From Bacillota bacterium (lineage in GTDB: Bacteria; Bacillota; Bacilli; Paenibacillales; Paenibacillaceae), in contig JAEWAQ010000026.1 of the NCBI GenBank assembly GCA_023391635.1, forward strand, positions 62,001 to 126,000: DNA of 64,000 nucleotides, read 5' to 3'. The position numbers and the translations under genes are program-made. The notes beneath the pieces are model-generated. The model saw nothing but the letters and a program-made list of their open reading frames with translations. It was not told the DNA's origin and ran no database searches. Every line of letters begins with the position of its first letter. The first letter of the stretch is position 1. Shown here one piece after another: positions 53,457 through 62,320 of the stretch.

Positions 53457-55274
53457 TGAAGCCTCATCGCGAATCTGCGGGATCCGCATCGTCACGAGAC
53501 ACCCGTCCCCCTCCTCGCTTTCCACGTTCAGCCCGTACCGGTCCCCGAAGTGCAGACGGATGCGTTTGTGCACGTTGGAAAGGCCGATTCCTTTGCCTTC
53601 GCCGTTCTCTTCCGACAGGCGAATCCTCCGGTTCAGTTCGTCCAGCTTGTCCGATGTCATGCCGCCCCGCTTATCGCGAACGGACAGCACGATGTCGCCG
53701 GCCGATTCGCAGACGATGACGCGGATCGTGCCTTTGCTCGTTTTTCCGTGAATAAGCGCGTTCTCGATCAGAGGCTGAATCATGAATCGCAGCGTCTGGC
53801 ACGAGAGCAGATGATCCGGCACCTCGAAAGCGAATTGTACTTCTTCCCCGTATCGGAAGTTCATGATGTTGGCATAGTTTTTCACGAAGCCCATCTCTTC
53901 CTCGATCGACCACATCAGGGAGGGGTGGTAGTAGATCGGCCGCAGCATGTTGCCGAGATTCGTGACACATTCCATGATGTTCGTCGCGCCCGCGACTGCA
54001 GCCATCCATTTCACCGTATTGAGCGTGTTAAACAGAAAATGGGGATTGATTTGCGATTGCAGCGCTTCGATTTCCAGCCGTCTTTTTTCCTTTTCCGCCT
54101 CTTCGTTGCGCTTCATCAGGTCCTGAATGCCCATCGACATCCGGTTGAATTGTTCGGTCAATTGCCCGATTTCTTTGCTGGACGCATGCGGAAGCGTCAG
54201 CCCGACGTTCCCTCTGCCGACATGGCGCATGCCTTTGATCAGTTCTTGAAGCGACCGCATGATCCGATTCATCCATAGGGAAGACAACGCGGCGATAAGC
54301 GCGACGGAAAGCACGAATACCGCCGCCGTAAACCGTTGAATCGCGACGGTATCTTTGCTGTATATGGCTAGCGGCACTTCGTCCACCAATATCCATCCGT
54401 TCTCTTCCATCCGGTAATACAGCACTTGCTCCCGCGCGTTGTCCCGCGTAGCCGCGAAACTGCCGAACTCGCCGCCTTCGGCGATTCGTTCGCTGAACAA
54501 ATAGGGACGGCCAATGCTGTCCTCCACGGTGCTGGATATGACAGTTCCTTCGCTGTCGATGATATGAAGCGAACCGTTCCCGTCGCTGCGCAGATCCCCG
54601 TATAATGAATGGACATAGCGCTCGTTCACGTTCACCGCCAGCACTGCATTCATCCGCGAGCTGCCGATCGCTTTGGCGCCCATCAACTCGGAGATCAAAT
54701 GGATGTCCAGCCACGAATAAGCGAGCGGGATGCGCACGAAGTCCTTGGACGTCACGCCGCCGCTCCAAATTTTCAGCGGGTAGTTCTCGATCAAGGACCG
54801 ATACAGGCGATGGCTGTAAAAAGGATAGCTTTTCCCGGTCAAGGTGGAGCTTTGGTTTTGCGTCCGCGTGCCGCCGATGACCATGCCGTTGTCCGAAAAC
54901 AAATAGATCGAGTCCAAGTACGCGTAATTGACTAAATACCGCTGCATTAATTTGGTGATGTCTTGCTGCATCGGGACGAAATCGGCGTTGGACAGAAGGT
55001 CGCTCTCCAGGAACTTCTGCACGTCGGTTTCCAATTGAAACGTGTTCGACAGCCTGTCCACCTCGCTGAGCAGCGTCGTGATGTTCGTCTTGATTTGCTT
55101 GAACTGCGCGAGCGTCGTGTCTCTTGTTCGTTTCTGCTGAATGTCCATCGTCTTCTGATAGCTGTAATAGGAAGAGGCGGCCATCACGAGCAGCGTGACC
55201 GCCACGAAAGACAAGATCAACTGCGTCTTCAGCGAAATGCCGGACAGCCGAAACCGCCGCTGCTTAGGTCCCAT
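53442..55274 (-). CDS. YesM-type sensor histidine kinase with altered G1 box
   Basis: Membrane kinase of 610 residues from ATG 55274 (a GTG at 55283 is also possible), overlapping the end of the response-regulator gene. Numbered from the GTG, it has a span at about 20-41, an extracellular sensing region to about 315, a second span at 318-337 and a HAMP-like linker. Phospho-acceptor His415 is in INPHFLFNTLNTV. The N box LIENALIHG and the late GKGIGLSNVHKRI are intact, but the G1 box reads VRDKRGGMTS where DNGxGM is expected. It controls, with the regulator upstream, the glycan importer and enzymes. Confidence 0.92.
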   Translation of the reverse strand: MGPKQRRFRLSGISLKTQLILSFVAVTLLVMAASSYYSYQKTMDIQQKRTRDTTLAQFKQIKTNITTLLSEVDRLSNTFQLETDVQKFLESDLLSNADFVPMQQDITKLMQRYLVNYAYLDSIYLFSDNGMVIGGTRTQNQSSTLTGKSYPFYSHRLYRSLIENYPLKIWSGGVTSKDFVRIPLAYSWLDIHLISELMGAKAIGSSRMNAVLAVNVNERYVHSLYGDLRSDGNGSLHIIDSEGTVISSTVEDSIGRPYLFSERIAEGGEFGSFAATRDNAREQVLYYRMEENGWILVDEVPLAIYSKDTVAIQRFTAAVFVLSVALIAALSSLWMNRIMRSLQELIKGMRHVGRGNVGLTLPHASSKEIGQLTEQFNRMSMGIQDLMKRNEEAEKEKRRLEIEALQSQINPHFLFNTLNTVKWMAAVAGATNIMECVTNLGNMLRPIYYHPSLMWSIEEEMGFVKNYANIMNFRYGEEVQFAFEVPDHLLSCQTLRFMIQPLIENALIHGKTSKGTIRVIVCESAGDIVLSVRDKRGGMTSDKLDELNRRIRLSEENGEGKGIGLSNVHKRIRLHFGDRYGLNVESEEGDGCLVTMRIPQIRDEASVQNS

Positions 55275-56895
55275 CGCCGTCACCCGCTCCCGCGATCCGA
55301 TCCCGGACCCACAATCGGCGGAACCCGTTCGGCCGCACGCCCACGTGTTTCATGAACGTTCGGCTGAAGTAGCTGTCGTCGGCGAACCCGGTCCGCTCCG
55401 CGATTTCGTAAGATTTGAGATTCGTGGTGAGCAGCAGCTCCTTCGCTTTTTCCAGGCGCACCCGGTTAACGTAATCCGTAAATCCCACTTGCAGTTCCTT
55501 CTTGAACAACACGCTTAAATAATTCGGAGACAGCTCGAGCCGTTCGGCAAGCTGCTGTAACGACAGGTTCATACGGTAGTGTTCCTGCACGAATCGCACC
55601 GCTTGGGCGATCTCTTTGCTGAGCTGCTTCTGCGTTCCCCGCAAAGACTCCAATTCCAGCCAAAACTTTTCGAAAACCGTTCCGATTTCGTCCAATGTCC
55701 CGCACTTCCGGATTTCTTCGCCGTAAACGGCAACGAGATCGACCGTATCCCGCTGGTCGGCCGCCACCCATGCGGCAAGCTCATGGAGCAGGCGAACGAA
55801 CAGCTTGCGAACGCCCGATTCGTGACGCAGCTGGCCGGAATCGATAAACGACTGCACGATGGCTTCCATCTCCGTGCGCCCCTTATCGTCAATAGACGTC
55901 CGCTTGCCGCTAATCTCGTTCAATTTGTTCTGTACGAGTTTGTCCTCCGACTGCTTCGGGGGTTGCTGCCGGAACAACAACTGCCCGGCGCCGTAGAAGA
56001 ACTTTCGGCGGACCGCATCCAGGCTTTCCTGATACAGCGCGCGCAAAGACGCGTATTCGCTCCGCATCGTACTTACGCCAACCGTTACGGAGATGTTGAA
56101 AAACCGCATCAGCACCTTTTGGGTCTGATACAGGATCCGGGACAGTTCTTCATGCATCTTGGCTTCGCTTACCATATCGCTAAAGCTGAAGATGAACAGG
56201 TAGCGCTGGTCCCCGTCGGACACCGCCTCGCCCCGGCCCGATTGGTCGAGCAGCTCGTTCAATACGTTCAATATCGTAGCGCGGATCAGTTCGCCCTTCT
56301 CGTCATGGAATTTCTCCCGCATCCGCTCGAACTTGTCGATCTCCAACATGCAGACGACCAGCCGCTCGGGATGCAGCCGTAGCTGCAGCTTGGCGATATG
56401 ACGCGCGAACTCTTCCTCGGAGTAGAGGTTGTAGAACAAGTAGTTTTTCAGCACGTTCTCCTTCAAATAGTCCGGATCGCGGATAATGCCCCGGCTCGCT
56501 TCGATCGAGGCTTGATCTCCGAGTTCGCCCCGCACCTGCGTCAGCACGGCTCCGATTTCATCCTCCGTCATCGTCAGCTTGAGAATATAATTCGAAACGC
56601 CCATGTTCATCGCCTGCCGGACCAAATGAAAATCCTCCATGCACGACAGGATGACGATCCGGGTCCGGCTGTCGTGCTTGCGGATTTGCCGGATCAATTC
56701 GAGTCCGTCCATCTCGGGCATCAATAAATCGGTAATAATGATGTCCGGTTTGGCGCGTTCCCGATACCATTTCATGGCTTCCTTGCCGTTCGCCACGTCG
56801 GCGCATACCGTCATCCCGTACTTCTCCCACGGGACGGTGTTTTTGAACCCGAGGCGGACGAGCATCTCGTCCTCGACGATCATGACGTTTAACAT
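55264..56895 (-). CDS. YesN-type response regulator of the glycan locus
   Basis: Response regulator of 543 residues from ATG 56895 (GAGGTG five bases upstream; a start at 56913 is less likely). The receiver domain has MIVEDEM near 5-11 and phospho-acceptor Asp56 in IITDLLMPEMDG. The AraC domain at the C-terminus has LAERLELSPNYLSVLFKK and IAERTGFADDSYFSRTFM. It is the probable binding protein for the 16-base block found upstream of both the importer and GH35 genes. It lies 99 bases downstream of the GNAT gene without an obvious terminator between them. Confidence 0.93.
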   Translation of the reverse strand: MLNVMIVEDEMLVRLGFKNTVPWEKYGMTVCADVANGKEAMKWYRERAKPDIIITDLLMPEMDGLELIRQIRKHDSRTRIVILSCMEDFHLVRQAMNMGVSNYILKLTMTEDEIGAVLTQVRGELGDQASIEASRGIIRDPDYLKENVLKNYLFYNLYSEEEFARHIAKLQLRLHPERLVVCMLEIDKFERMREKFHDEKGELIRATILNVLNELLDQSGRGEAVSDGDQRYLFIFSFSDMVSEAKMHEELSRILYQTQKVLMRFFNISVTVGVSTMRSEYASLRALYQESLDAVRRKFFYGAGQLLFRQQPPKQSEDKLVQNKLNEISGKRTSIDDKGRTEMEAIVQSFIDSGQLRHESGVRKLFVRLLHELAAWVAADQRDTVDLVAVYGEEIRKCGTLDEIGTVFEKFWLELESLRGTQKQLSKEIAQAVRFVQEHYRMNLSLQQLAERLELSPNYLSVLFKKELQVGFTDYVNRVRLEKAKELLLTTNLKSYEIAERTGFADDSYFSRTFMKHVGVRPNGFRRLWVRDRIAGAGDGDGT

Positions 56896-56994
56896 GGAAT
56901 CACCTCGTCTCATTCAACTTAACGGTCGATTCATTGTCATCGTATCATGCGCGCTTATTATTGCACTATGCAGTTATTTGACGGTTTAGGATTT

Positions 56995-57897
56995 TCATGC
57001 CTGGCGAACCATTAAAAATTGCTCCAAAAACGGCGTAAAACCGGCTTCGAGAAGCTGCCGGTTCACATGCGCGTTCGAAGCCGGAATGTTCTCGGCCGTG
57101 AGTCCAACAAGAGCCGAGCCGCCATCGGCAAACAGTTCGGCGATCAGGAACCGTGCCGCTTCGTCGCGATCCGTCCGCCCGGGGTCGGTCTCGGCTTGAA
57201 GCAGCCGGATCTCCGTCAGCTTGTCGTTCGCCGCATAGGCGCGATTAAACAGAGCGTATCCGGCAACGTTCCCGTATCCGTCCAGCGCCAGCATCGCTTC
57301 GCCATGCCCGATGTTGGGCCATTGCGAGCACCAGGCGGCATTGTGCGCGTAAAAAGGCAACCGCCCCGCTTCCCGCGGCGTGACGCAGATGGTGCGGTAG
57401 GGGCCGGCATGTTCGCCACGGAGGAAGAGCGGGCCGTCGGACGGCTGTTTGCATTCGTAACAAATCAGTCGGTCCCGGATTTGAAACCCGCAGCCGCGAT
57501 ACAGCGCAACGGCCGGGCTATTGCTGATGATCGCTTCCAAATAAGCGGTATGAACGCCGACCTCGCGGTAAATCCGGACCGTTTCGTCCATTAACGCTTT
57601 GCCGACGCCGATGCCGCGATACGGCGGCGCCACGCCCGTGCCCGCGTTCCAGGCGGTCAACCGGCCTTCTTCGATCGACCGAACGGCCGTCAGCACGAAG
57701 CCGACAGGCTTGCCGCCGATTTTCGCGACCGCGGAAAGCTCGGGCCGTACGCCGACAGCCGACCAGTTGTCGAGCTGCTGCGCCAAAGTGCGGTTCATCT
57801 CGGTGTAATAACCGGTAAACCCTTCGTTCCACAGCAATGTCGCTTCCTCGAACGTCAGCCGGCTCAGCCGGGTTAACGCAATCTCAAGCCGAGTCAT
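56995..57897 (-). CDS. GNAT-family N-acetyltransferase, probably two-domain
   Basis: Protein of 300 residues. The N-terminal half is a clear GNAT domain: GFVLTAVRSIEEG, then acetyl-CoA-binding VAPPYRGIGVGKALMDE near 89-105, and SNSPAVALYRGCGFQ. The C-terminal half, with NVAGYALFNRA and ASNAHVNRQLLEAGF, looks like a second, degenerate GNAT fold. The ATG follows GGAGG at seven bases and overlaps the GH5-like gene's stop by four bases. Acetylation of a sugar, amino sugar or small molecule is possible; the substrate is unknown. Its placement between a glycosidase and the response regulator is unusual for this type of locus. Confidence 0.85.
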   Translation of the reverse strand: MTRLEIALTRLSRLTFEEATLLWNEGFTGYYTEMNRTLAQQLDNWSAVGVRPELSAVAKIGGKPVGFVLTAVRSIEEGRLTAWNAGTGVAPPYRGIGVGKALMDETVRIYREVGVHTAYLEAIISNSPAVALYRGCGFQIRDRLICYECKQPSDGPLFLRGEHAGPYRTICVTPREAGRLPFYAHNAAWCSQWPNIGHGEAMLALDGYGNVAGYALFNRAYAANDKLTEIRLLQAETDPGRTDRDEAARFLIAELFADGGSALVGLTAENIPASNAHVNRQLLEAGFTPFLEQFLMVRQA

Positions 57898-59267
57898 GGC
57901 CGCGCCTCCTTCGGTGAAGGCCCATGTCGCCTCTTGACGGACAGCGCAATGTCATCCGTGTAGGATGGAACCTCCAGCACGAAGTTGCCTCCGCTATGTT
58001 TGATCGTCTGCTCCTTGGGAGACGCACCTGTCTTCGTGTCTACCCATCGCGCCGTATAAGCTCCAACCGACAGATTGACGCTTAATTGGACTAGCGAGCT
58101 CCCATTCACGTAAAACGCATACTGCTCGCCCCGTTCCGCCAGCGCACGTACGGTGACGCTATCCGGTATTTGTCCAACAATGACGCCATTATCGGGGGCC
58201 ATCCGCACGAAATCAAAGTCGTCGATGAACCGTTTCAAGATGCTTATTTGCTTCCGGATCGCTTCACCGCCGCCGCCCGGCGTATCGGGAGCGATCGCGA
58301 GCGTCCCATCTTCATAGGAAGCGGCGAAGGAAAAATCGAGATGGTCGAATACCGCCCCTCCCGCGATGATAAAATCCCATGCGCCCGTCCGATAGGGCAA
58401 ATCCGCCGTGCCCTGAAAACCGGATTCATCGTAAGCGATCGCCTTGTTCAGTCCCTCATTCATCGCGATGGCATCCGGCGGATACGCGTAGTGAAAATTA
58501 AAGACCGACACGTTGGGATGCGGTTTCGTCACGGTCGACCAGAAGTTCGCCACGTTCACGGCGATCAGATGCCGACGCGGGAAAGCCGCTTCCGTGCGGA
58601 CGATCGTCGCGATGATATGGTTCTCGAACGCTTCCGTCGCTCCGTAATCGTGGTAAGGCTCGTTGACGATTTCATAGTAGACGTTGTCGAATTCCTTCAG
58701 CTCGGTCACGAATTTGCGCACCATGCGCTCCTGATAAACCAGCAGATTGCCGTTATCCGTCGTCAACGCGCGGGCAGCTTCGACCGTTCCGACTCCGTTC
58801 ACATTATTGTCCGATTTCATCGGGCTGTCGTCCCACTGGCTGTCTTTGTAGATGTTGCAGAATAGGCAAACTTCCACAACGATGCCGCGCTTCCCTGCTT
58901 CGGACACGAAATCGGCCAGCCGGTCGAAATACCGCTTGTCCCAACTATCCAAATCGAATTTGTTGCCCCCGCGCGCATAGCCGGGGACGAGGCTTCTCGC
59001 CCACGGCGCGAGGAACCGGCCGTCAGCCGGACACAACGTATTGTGCGCGCCCGGCGACGGAATGTCAGCCGCCCTCTCGATAAATGGCCCGGTAAAAATC
59101 CGCGTTTTGTTTAACCCCCGGTCCTGCAGTTCATCCAAATAGCGCAAATAATCGAAGTCCGGATTGATCACGGCTCCGTAGTGCTCGGCCGAAGTAACGA
59201 GCACGGTCGGTTTCCCTCTGAAAGAAAAATAGCGGTTGTTGTCGGGATGAAGTTTGATCGGTTCCGT
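57894..59267 (-). CDS. GH5-like (cellulase-fold) glycoside hydrolase; start codon unclear
   Basis: Cellulase-fold enzyme of about 437-458 residues. The acid/base is in YYEIVNEPYHDYG and the nucleophile in IAYDESGFQG (Glu182 and Glu260 counted from the GTG at 59204). The C-terminal 90 residues form a beta domain resembling the collagen-binding-like module that follows such barrels. The conserved N-terminal strand IKLHPDNNRYFSFRGKPTVL is in frame upstream of the GTG, but no ATG, GTG or TTG precedes it. An ACG at 59267, seven bases behind AGGGGGTG, stands where the start is expected. I give that boundary with caution. No signal peptide is present. It follows the GH35 gene by 13 bases. Confidence 0.75.
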   Translation of the reverse strand, partial: TEPIKLHPDNNRYFSFRGKPTVLVTSAEHYGAVINPDFDYLRYLDELQDRGLNKTRIFTGPFIERAADIPSPGAHNTLCPADGRFLAPWARSLVPGYARGGNKFDLDSWDKRYFDRLADFVSEAGKRGIVVEVCLFCNIYKDSQWDDSPMKSDNNVNGVGTVEAARALTTDNGNLLVYQERMVRKFVTELKEFDNVYYEIVNEPYHDYGATEAFENHIIATIVRTEAAFPRRHLIAVNVANFWSTVTKPHPNVSVFNFHYAYPPDAIAMNEGLNKAIAYDESGFQGTADLPYRTGAWDFIIAGGAVFDHLDFSFAASYEDGTLAIAPDTPGGGGEAIRKQISILKRFIDDFDFVRMAPDNGVIVGQIPDSVTVRALAERGEQYAFYVNGSSLVQLSVNLSVGAYTARWVDTKTGASPKEQTIKHSGGNFVLEVPSYTDDIALSVKRRHGPSPKEARP

Positions 59268-59280
59268 GGCCCGTCACCCC

Positions 59281-62130
59281 CTAATCTTCCGGGCACCAGG
59301 AAACGCCTGCCCATTGACCGGCCTCGCCCCAGACAAGCGAAACATCCTGCGGATAAAGGCCGAGTTCCTCGAACAGCACGAGCCGGTTGCTTGCTTGCAT
59401 CCAGGCTCTCGGCAAATAATAGCGCTGCTGGGTGCCGCCGAATCGCCAGAAGCGGCCGACATTGCGACCGTTCAGCATAATTTGTCCTTTGAACAGCTGT
59501 CCGACGTCCAAATAGACCGGCCGCTCGCCTTGCGGAGCCGCGAAAGTCGTCTCGAAGTACGCGGGCGCCAGCGACTTGCCTTTGCGGTTCAATCGGCCGC
59601 CGACGGGAAGGAGCACCACTTCGCCTTGCTTTTCGCTCTCCCGGTTGTGCACCGTTTGCGCGGCAGCGAAGTCGGCGGTTTCCGCCCAACGCTGCCAATG
59701 CCAGTTCGACAAGCGGCCGGATTTCGGCACCGTGTACACGGTCATATTCTCCTGCACGAGCTGCGCGACGCTCTCGCTGTACTGAATGCGCACCGTCACG
59801 GTGCTGCCGGAAACGCGCTCCGGCAGCTGCCACGTGAGCCAGCGTTTGATTTGGGCGAACATCGTCCACGGGGATTCCGGATACGAGAGCGGCCGCACGT
59901 CTTCCCCGTCCACCGTCACCCAAGCATGCACGCCGTGGATCAGGAGGAAAACGTCCCGATCCGCTTCCACGGCAAGCTCGAATTCCACAGCCGGCAAAGG
60001 CTCCGGCTGTCGGTAAAACCGGCTGTACAGAAATCGGAACGCGTCTTCCGATACCGGCTGAGGCGCGATCTCGCGGAAGCGGTCGATCGCGGTGATGCGG
60101 GAGCCGGCATAGACCGGCCCGCGGATGCCAACCGGCATCGGCACGTCGTAGTTATGTCCCAAATCGTCGGACAGGAACACGAAACGGTTGCGGCCCCGGA
60201 CGACCGGAACGGTCAGTTCCTCGAATGCCCAATCCGCCGGATGGCCGTATTCGTCCCGCATGCGCACATTGCGCCGCTCCGCGTGCGCACCGCAATACCG
60301 CCCGTTCGCGAATACGGATATTCGGCTCGGCGCATGCGTGAGCAGCAGCGTCTCCACGCCGTCACGCTCGCAATCAAGCTCCGCGCTGTACCACACGTAC
60401 CCTTGATAGACTCCCAAATCTTCGTGGGAGCGCGGCTCCTCCAGCGGCTGCCAACCCGCCGTCGCCGTCAGGCCGGTCAAGAGGCCAGCGCAGGACGCCA
60501 TCCGCCACGCGCCTAATACAGGCGGTTCGGCGTCATCGGCAACCGGAACGAACGGCTGGAGGGCCGGCTTGCCGTCCTTGCCGACATACACCGTCTCGGG
60601 CGAAGCGTCGCTTACCCGAATGTCCAGGGAGCCGTCGTTTCTCACTTCACCTACATAATCGGGGCCGAACAGCAGATGTCCGTCCGCGATCCAGCAGCGC
60701 CGAGCCATCTCTTCATCCGCGACCAGAATGGCGATTCCCGCGACTTCGCGGCACGCGACCTGCCGCCGGCCGACCGGGATTCGCAGTTCCTCGCCGCCCA
60801 CGCTGAGCATGCCTTCCGTGCCCGCGGGCCCGAACAGGATGAGCACCTTGCGGGCTTCGTCACGCGCCAGCAACGCCAAGTTGCTGTAATCCACCGTCAC
60901 GCCGGCGAACGCTTCCAAGCCGACCGGGAGCACGGCGGCGGATACCTCGCCGAGATGGACCGTGAAACGCTTCCCGCCGGGCAGCGAGACGGAAATTTCC
61001 TTGCGGTTATCCTTGACGGAGAGAAAAGCCATCGCGCCTTGCGGCGCTTCGCGCACGACGAGCCGGACGCCGTCCGGGACGACGATGCCGGCCTTGTCTT
61101 CGCGCTCCTCGCTCGCCGCCAATTCGGCGGCAAATTGACTCGCGAACAGGTTAACCGGGCGAACGGCGTAATATTTGGCGGTCAGCTTGCCGCCTTCGCC
61201 GACCGGATAACCGGAAGCGTACGAAGTGGCGATATTGTTGCCGCCCCAAAATCCGAAATTCGTGCCGCCTTCGAACATGTAATAGCAAATTTGCGTGCCC
61301 GACGATGCGTACTCATAGGCCGCGCGTGCCAACGACAACGGCTCCGGCCAGTCGGTGACCTGATTTCCCCAGTAGATCGGGGCGCCGCACCAAAATTCCG
61401 TCGTGATCAGAGGCGCGCCCGGCTGTATGGCCTTCAGGTCGTAGACGGGCTCGACGACGACATGATGGTTGTAGGTCAGGATCATGCCCGAATCCAGAAC
61501 TTGATCGTCCGGATCGGTGGCGTCGTTGATGCGGACCTTCGTCTCCGAATCGCCATGGACGTTGCACGCCAGAATCGGCACCTCGATGCCGTGTTTATGG
61601 AATATGGCGTTGATTTTCGTTAGGTAACGGCGCATCGAAGCGTCCCAGCCGCCGGGATATTCATTCTCGTTCTGCACTGTCAACACGGGGCCGCCCCGGG
61701 TGATCTGGCGCTCGCTGATCAAGGGCAGCAGCCGGTCGAACCAGCTTTCGACCGCCGCCATATAGACCGGATCGTCTTCCCGGAACCGGAGTACGGGCTT
61801 GGCCGACAGCCAGGCGGGAATGCCGCCGCCGTCCCATTCGCTGCAAATGTACGGGCCGGGGCGCACCATCGCGTACATGCCCAGCTCCCCGATCAGGTCG
61901 ATGTAACGGGCCAAATCCTTGTCGCCGCTGAAAGCCGCCTCGCCTTCCGCCAGCTCGTGGAAATTCCATGGCACGTAGGTCGCGATGGCGTTCAGTCCGG
62001 CTCGTTTGGCGCGCAGCAGCACCTGCCGCCACTCGGGCGCCGGGTGGCGGAAATAATGGATTTCCGCGACCGCGAGCCAAATTCTCCGGCCGTCGATTCG
62101 AAACGATTTCGCATCGTAAGTTATTTTCAT
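59281..62130 (-). CDS. Beta-galactosidase, GH35 family
   Basis: Retaining beta-galactosidase-type enzyme of 949 residues. The barrel begins with FRIDGRRIWLAVAEIHYFRHP. The acid/base is Glu157 in TVQNENEYPGG and the nucleophile Glu245 in LITTEFWCGA. Several beta-sandwich domains follow, the last with VYLDVGQLFKGQIMLNGRNV and RFWRFGGTQQRYYLP, typical of GH35. No signal peptide is visible, so it is probably cytoplasmic. It leads a three-gene operon behind the conserved promoter module, ahead of the GH5-like and GNAT genes. Confidence 0.93.
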   Translation of the reverse strand: MKITYDAKSFRIDGRRIWLAVAEIHYFRHPAPEWRQVLLRAKRAGLNAIATYVPWNFHELAEGEAAFSGDKDLARYIDLIGELGMYAMVRPGPYICSEWDGGGIPAWLSAKPVLRFREDDPVYMAAVESWFDRLLPLISERQITRGGPVLTVQNENEYPGGWDASMRRYLTKINAIFHKHGIEVPILACNVHGDSETKVRINDATDPDDQVLDSGMILTYNHHVVVEPVYDLKAIQPGAPLITTEFWCGAPIYWGNQVTDWPEPLSLARAAYEYASSGTQICYYMFEGGTNFGFWGGNNIATSYASGYPVGEGGKLTAKYYAVRPVNLFASQFAAELAASEEREDKAGIVVPDGVRLVVREAPQGAMAFLSVKDNRKEISVSLPGGKRFTVHLGEVSAAVLPVGLEAFAGVTVDYSNLALLARDEARKVLILFGPAGTEGMLSVGGEELRIPVGRRQVACREVAGIAILVADEEMARRCWIADGHLLFGPDYVGEVRNDGSLDIRVSDASPETVYVGKDGKPALQPFVPVADDAEPPVLGAWRMASCAGLLTGLTATAGWQPLEEPRSHEDLGVYQGYVWYSAELDCERDGVETLLLTHAPSRISVFANGRYCGAHAERRNVRMRDEYGHPADWAFEELTVPVVRGRNRFVFLSDDLGHNYDVPMPVGIRGPVYAGSRITAIDRFREIAPQPVSEDAFRFLYSRFYRQPEPLPAVEFELAVEADRDVFLLIHGVHAWVTVDGEDVRPLSYPESPWTMFAQIKRWLTWQLPERVSGSTVTVRIQYSESVAQLVQENMTVYTVPKSGRLSNWHWQRWAETADFAAAQTVHNRESEKQGEVVLLPVGGRLNRKGKSLAPAYFETTFAAPQGERPVYLDVGQLFKGQIMLNGRNVGRFWRFGGTQQRYYLPRAWMQASNRLVLFEELGLYPQDVSLVWGEAGQWAGVSWCPED

Positions 62131-62182
62131 GGCGTTTCCCTCATTTCTCGATCCAGGTCGGTCGTACAGAATACTCCACCCT

Positions 62183-62236
62183 GATTATAGGAACGCCCGC
62201 GGGAAGAAAACATGTACGATTCTACGAATTTTGGAC
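62183..62236 (-). promoter_or_regulatory. Conserved promoter module upstream of the GH35 operon
   Basis: Second copy of the module described at 53403-53456: GTCCAAAATTCGTAGA at 62236-62221, CATG at 62214-62211 and TATAATC at 62189-62183, all at the same relative distances. The predicted transcript start is near 62177, about 47 bases before the GH35 start. Shared control by the glycan-locus response regulator is inferred. Confidence 0.8.
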
Positions 62237-62259
62237 GCAGACCGGCCGTAAAACAGGAA

Positions 62260-62295
62260 ACGGCGATGCCGGGATAAACGCCCTGGCATCGCCGT
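62260..62295 (-). terminator. Intrinsic terminator of the right-edge gene
   Basis: A perfect 11-bp stem ACGGCGATGCC / GGCATCGCCGT (62260-62270 with 62285-62295) has further outer pairing AAACAG/CTGTTT. On the minus strand it is followed by TTCCTGTTTTA. It isolates the GH35 promoter from the gene to the right. Confidence 0.85.
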
Positions 62296-62320
62296 ATCTC
62301 TGTTTCGCTTCCCTATCTGC

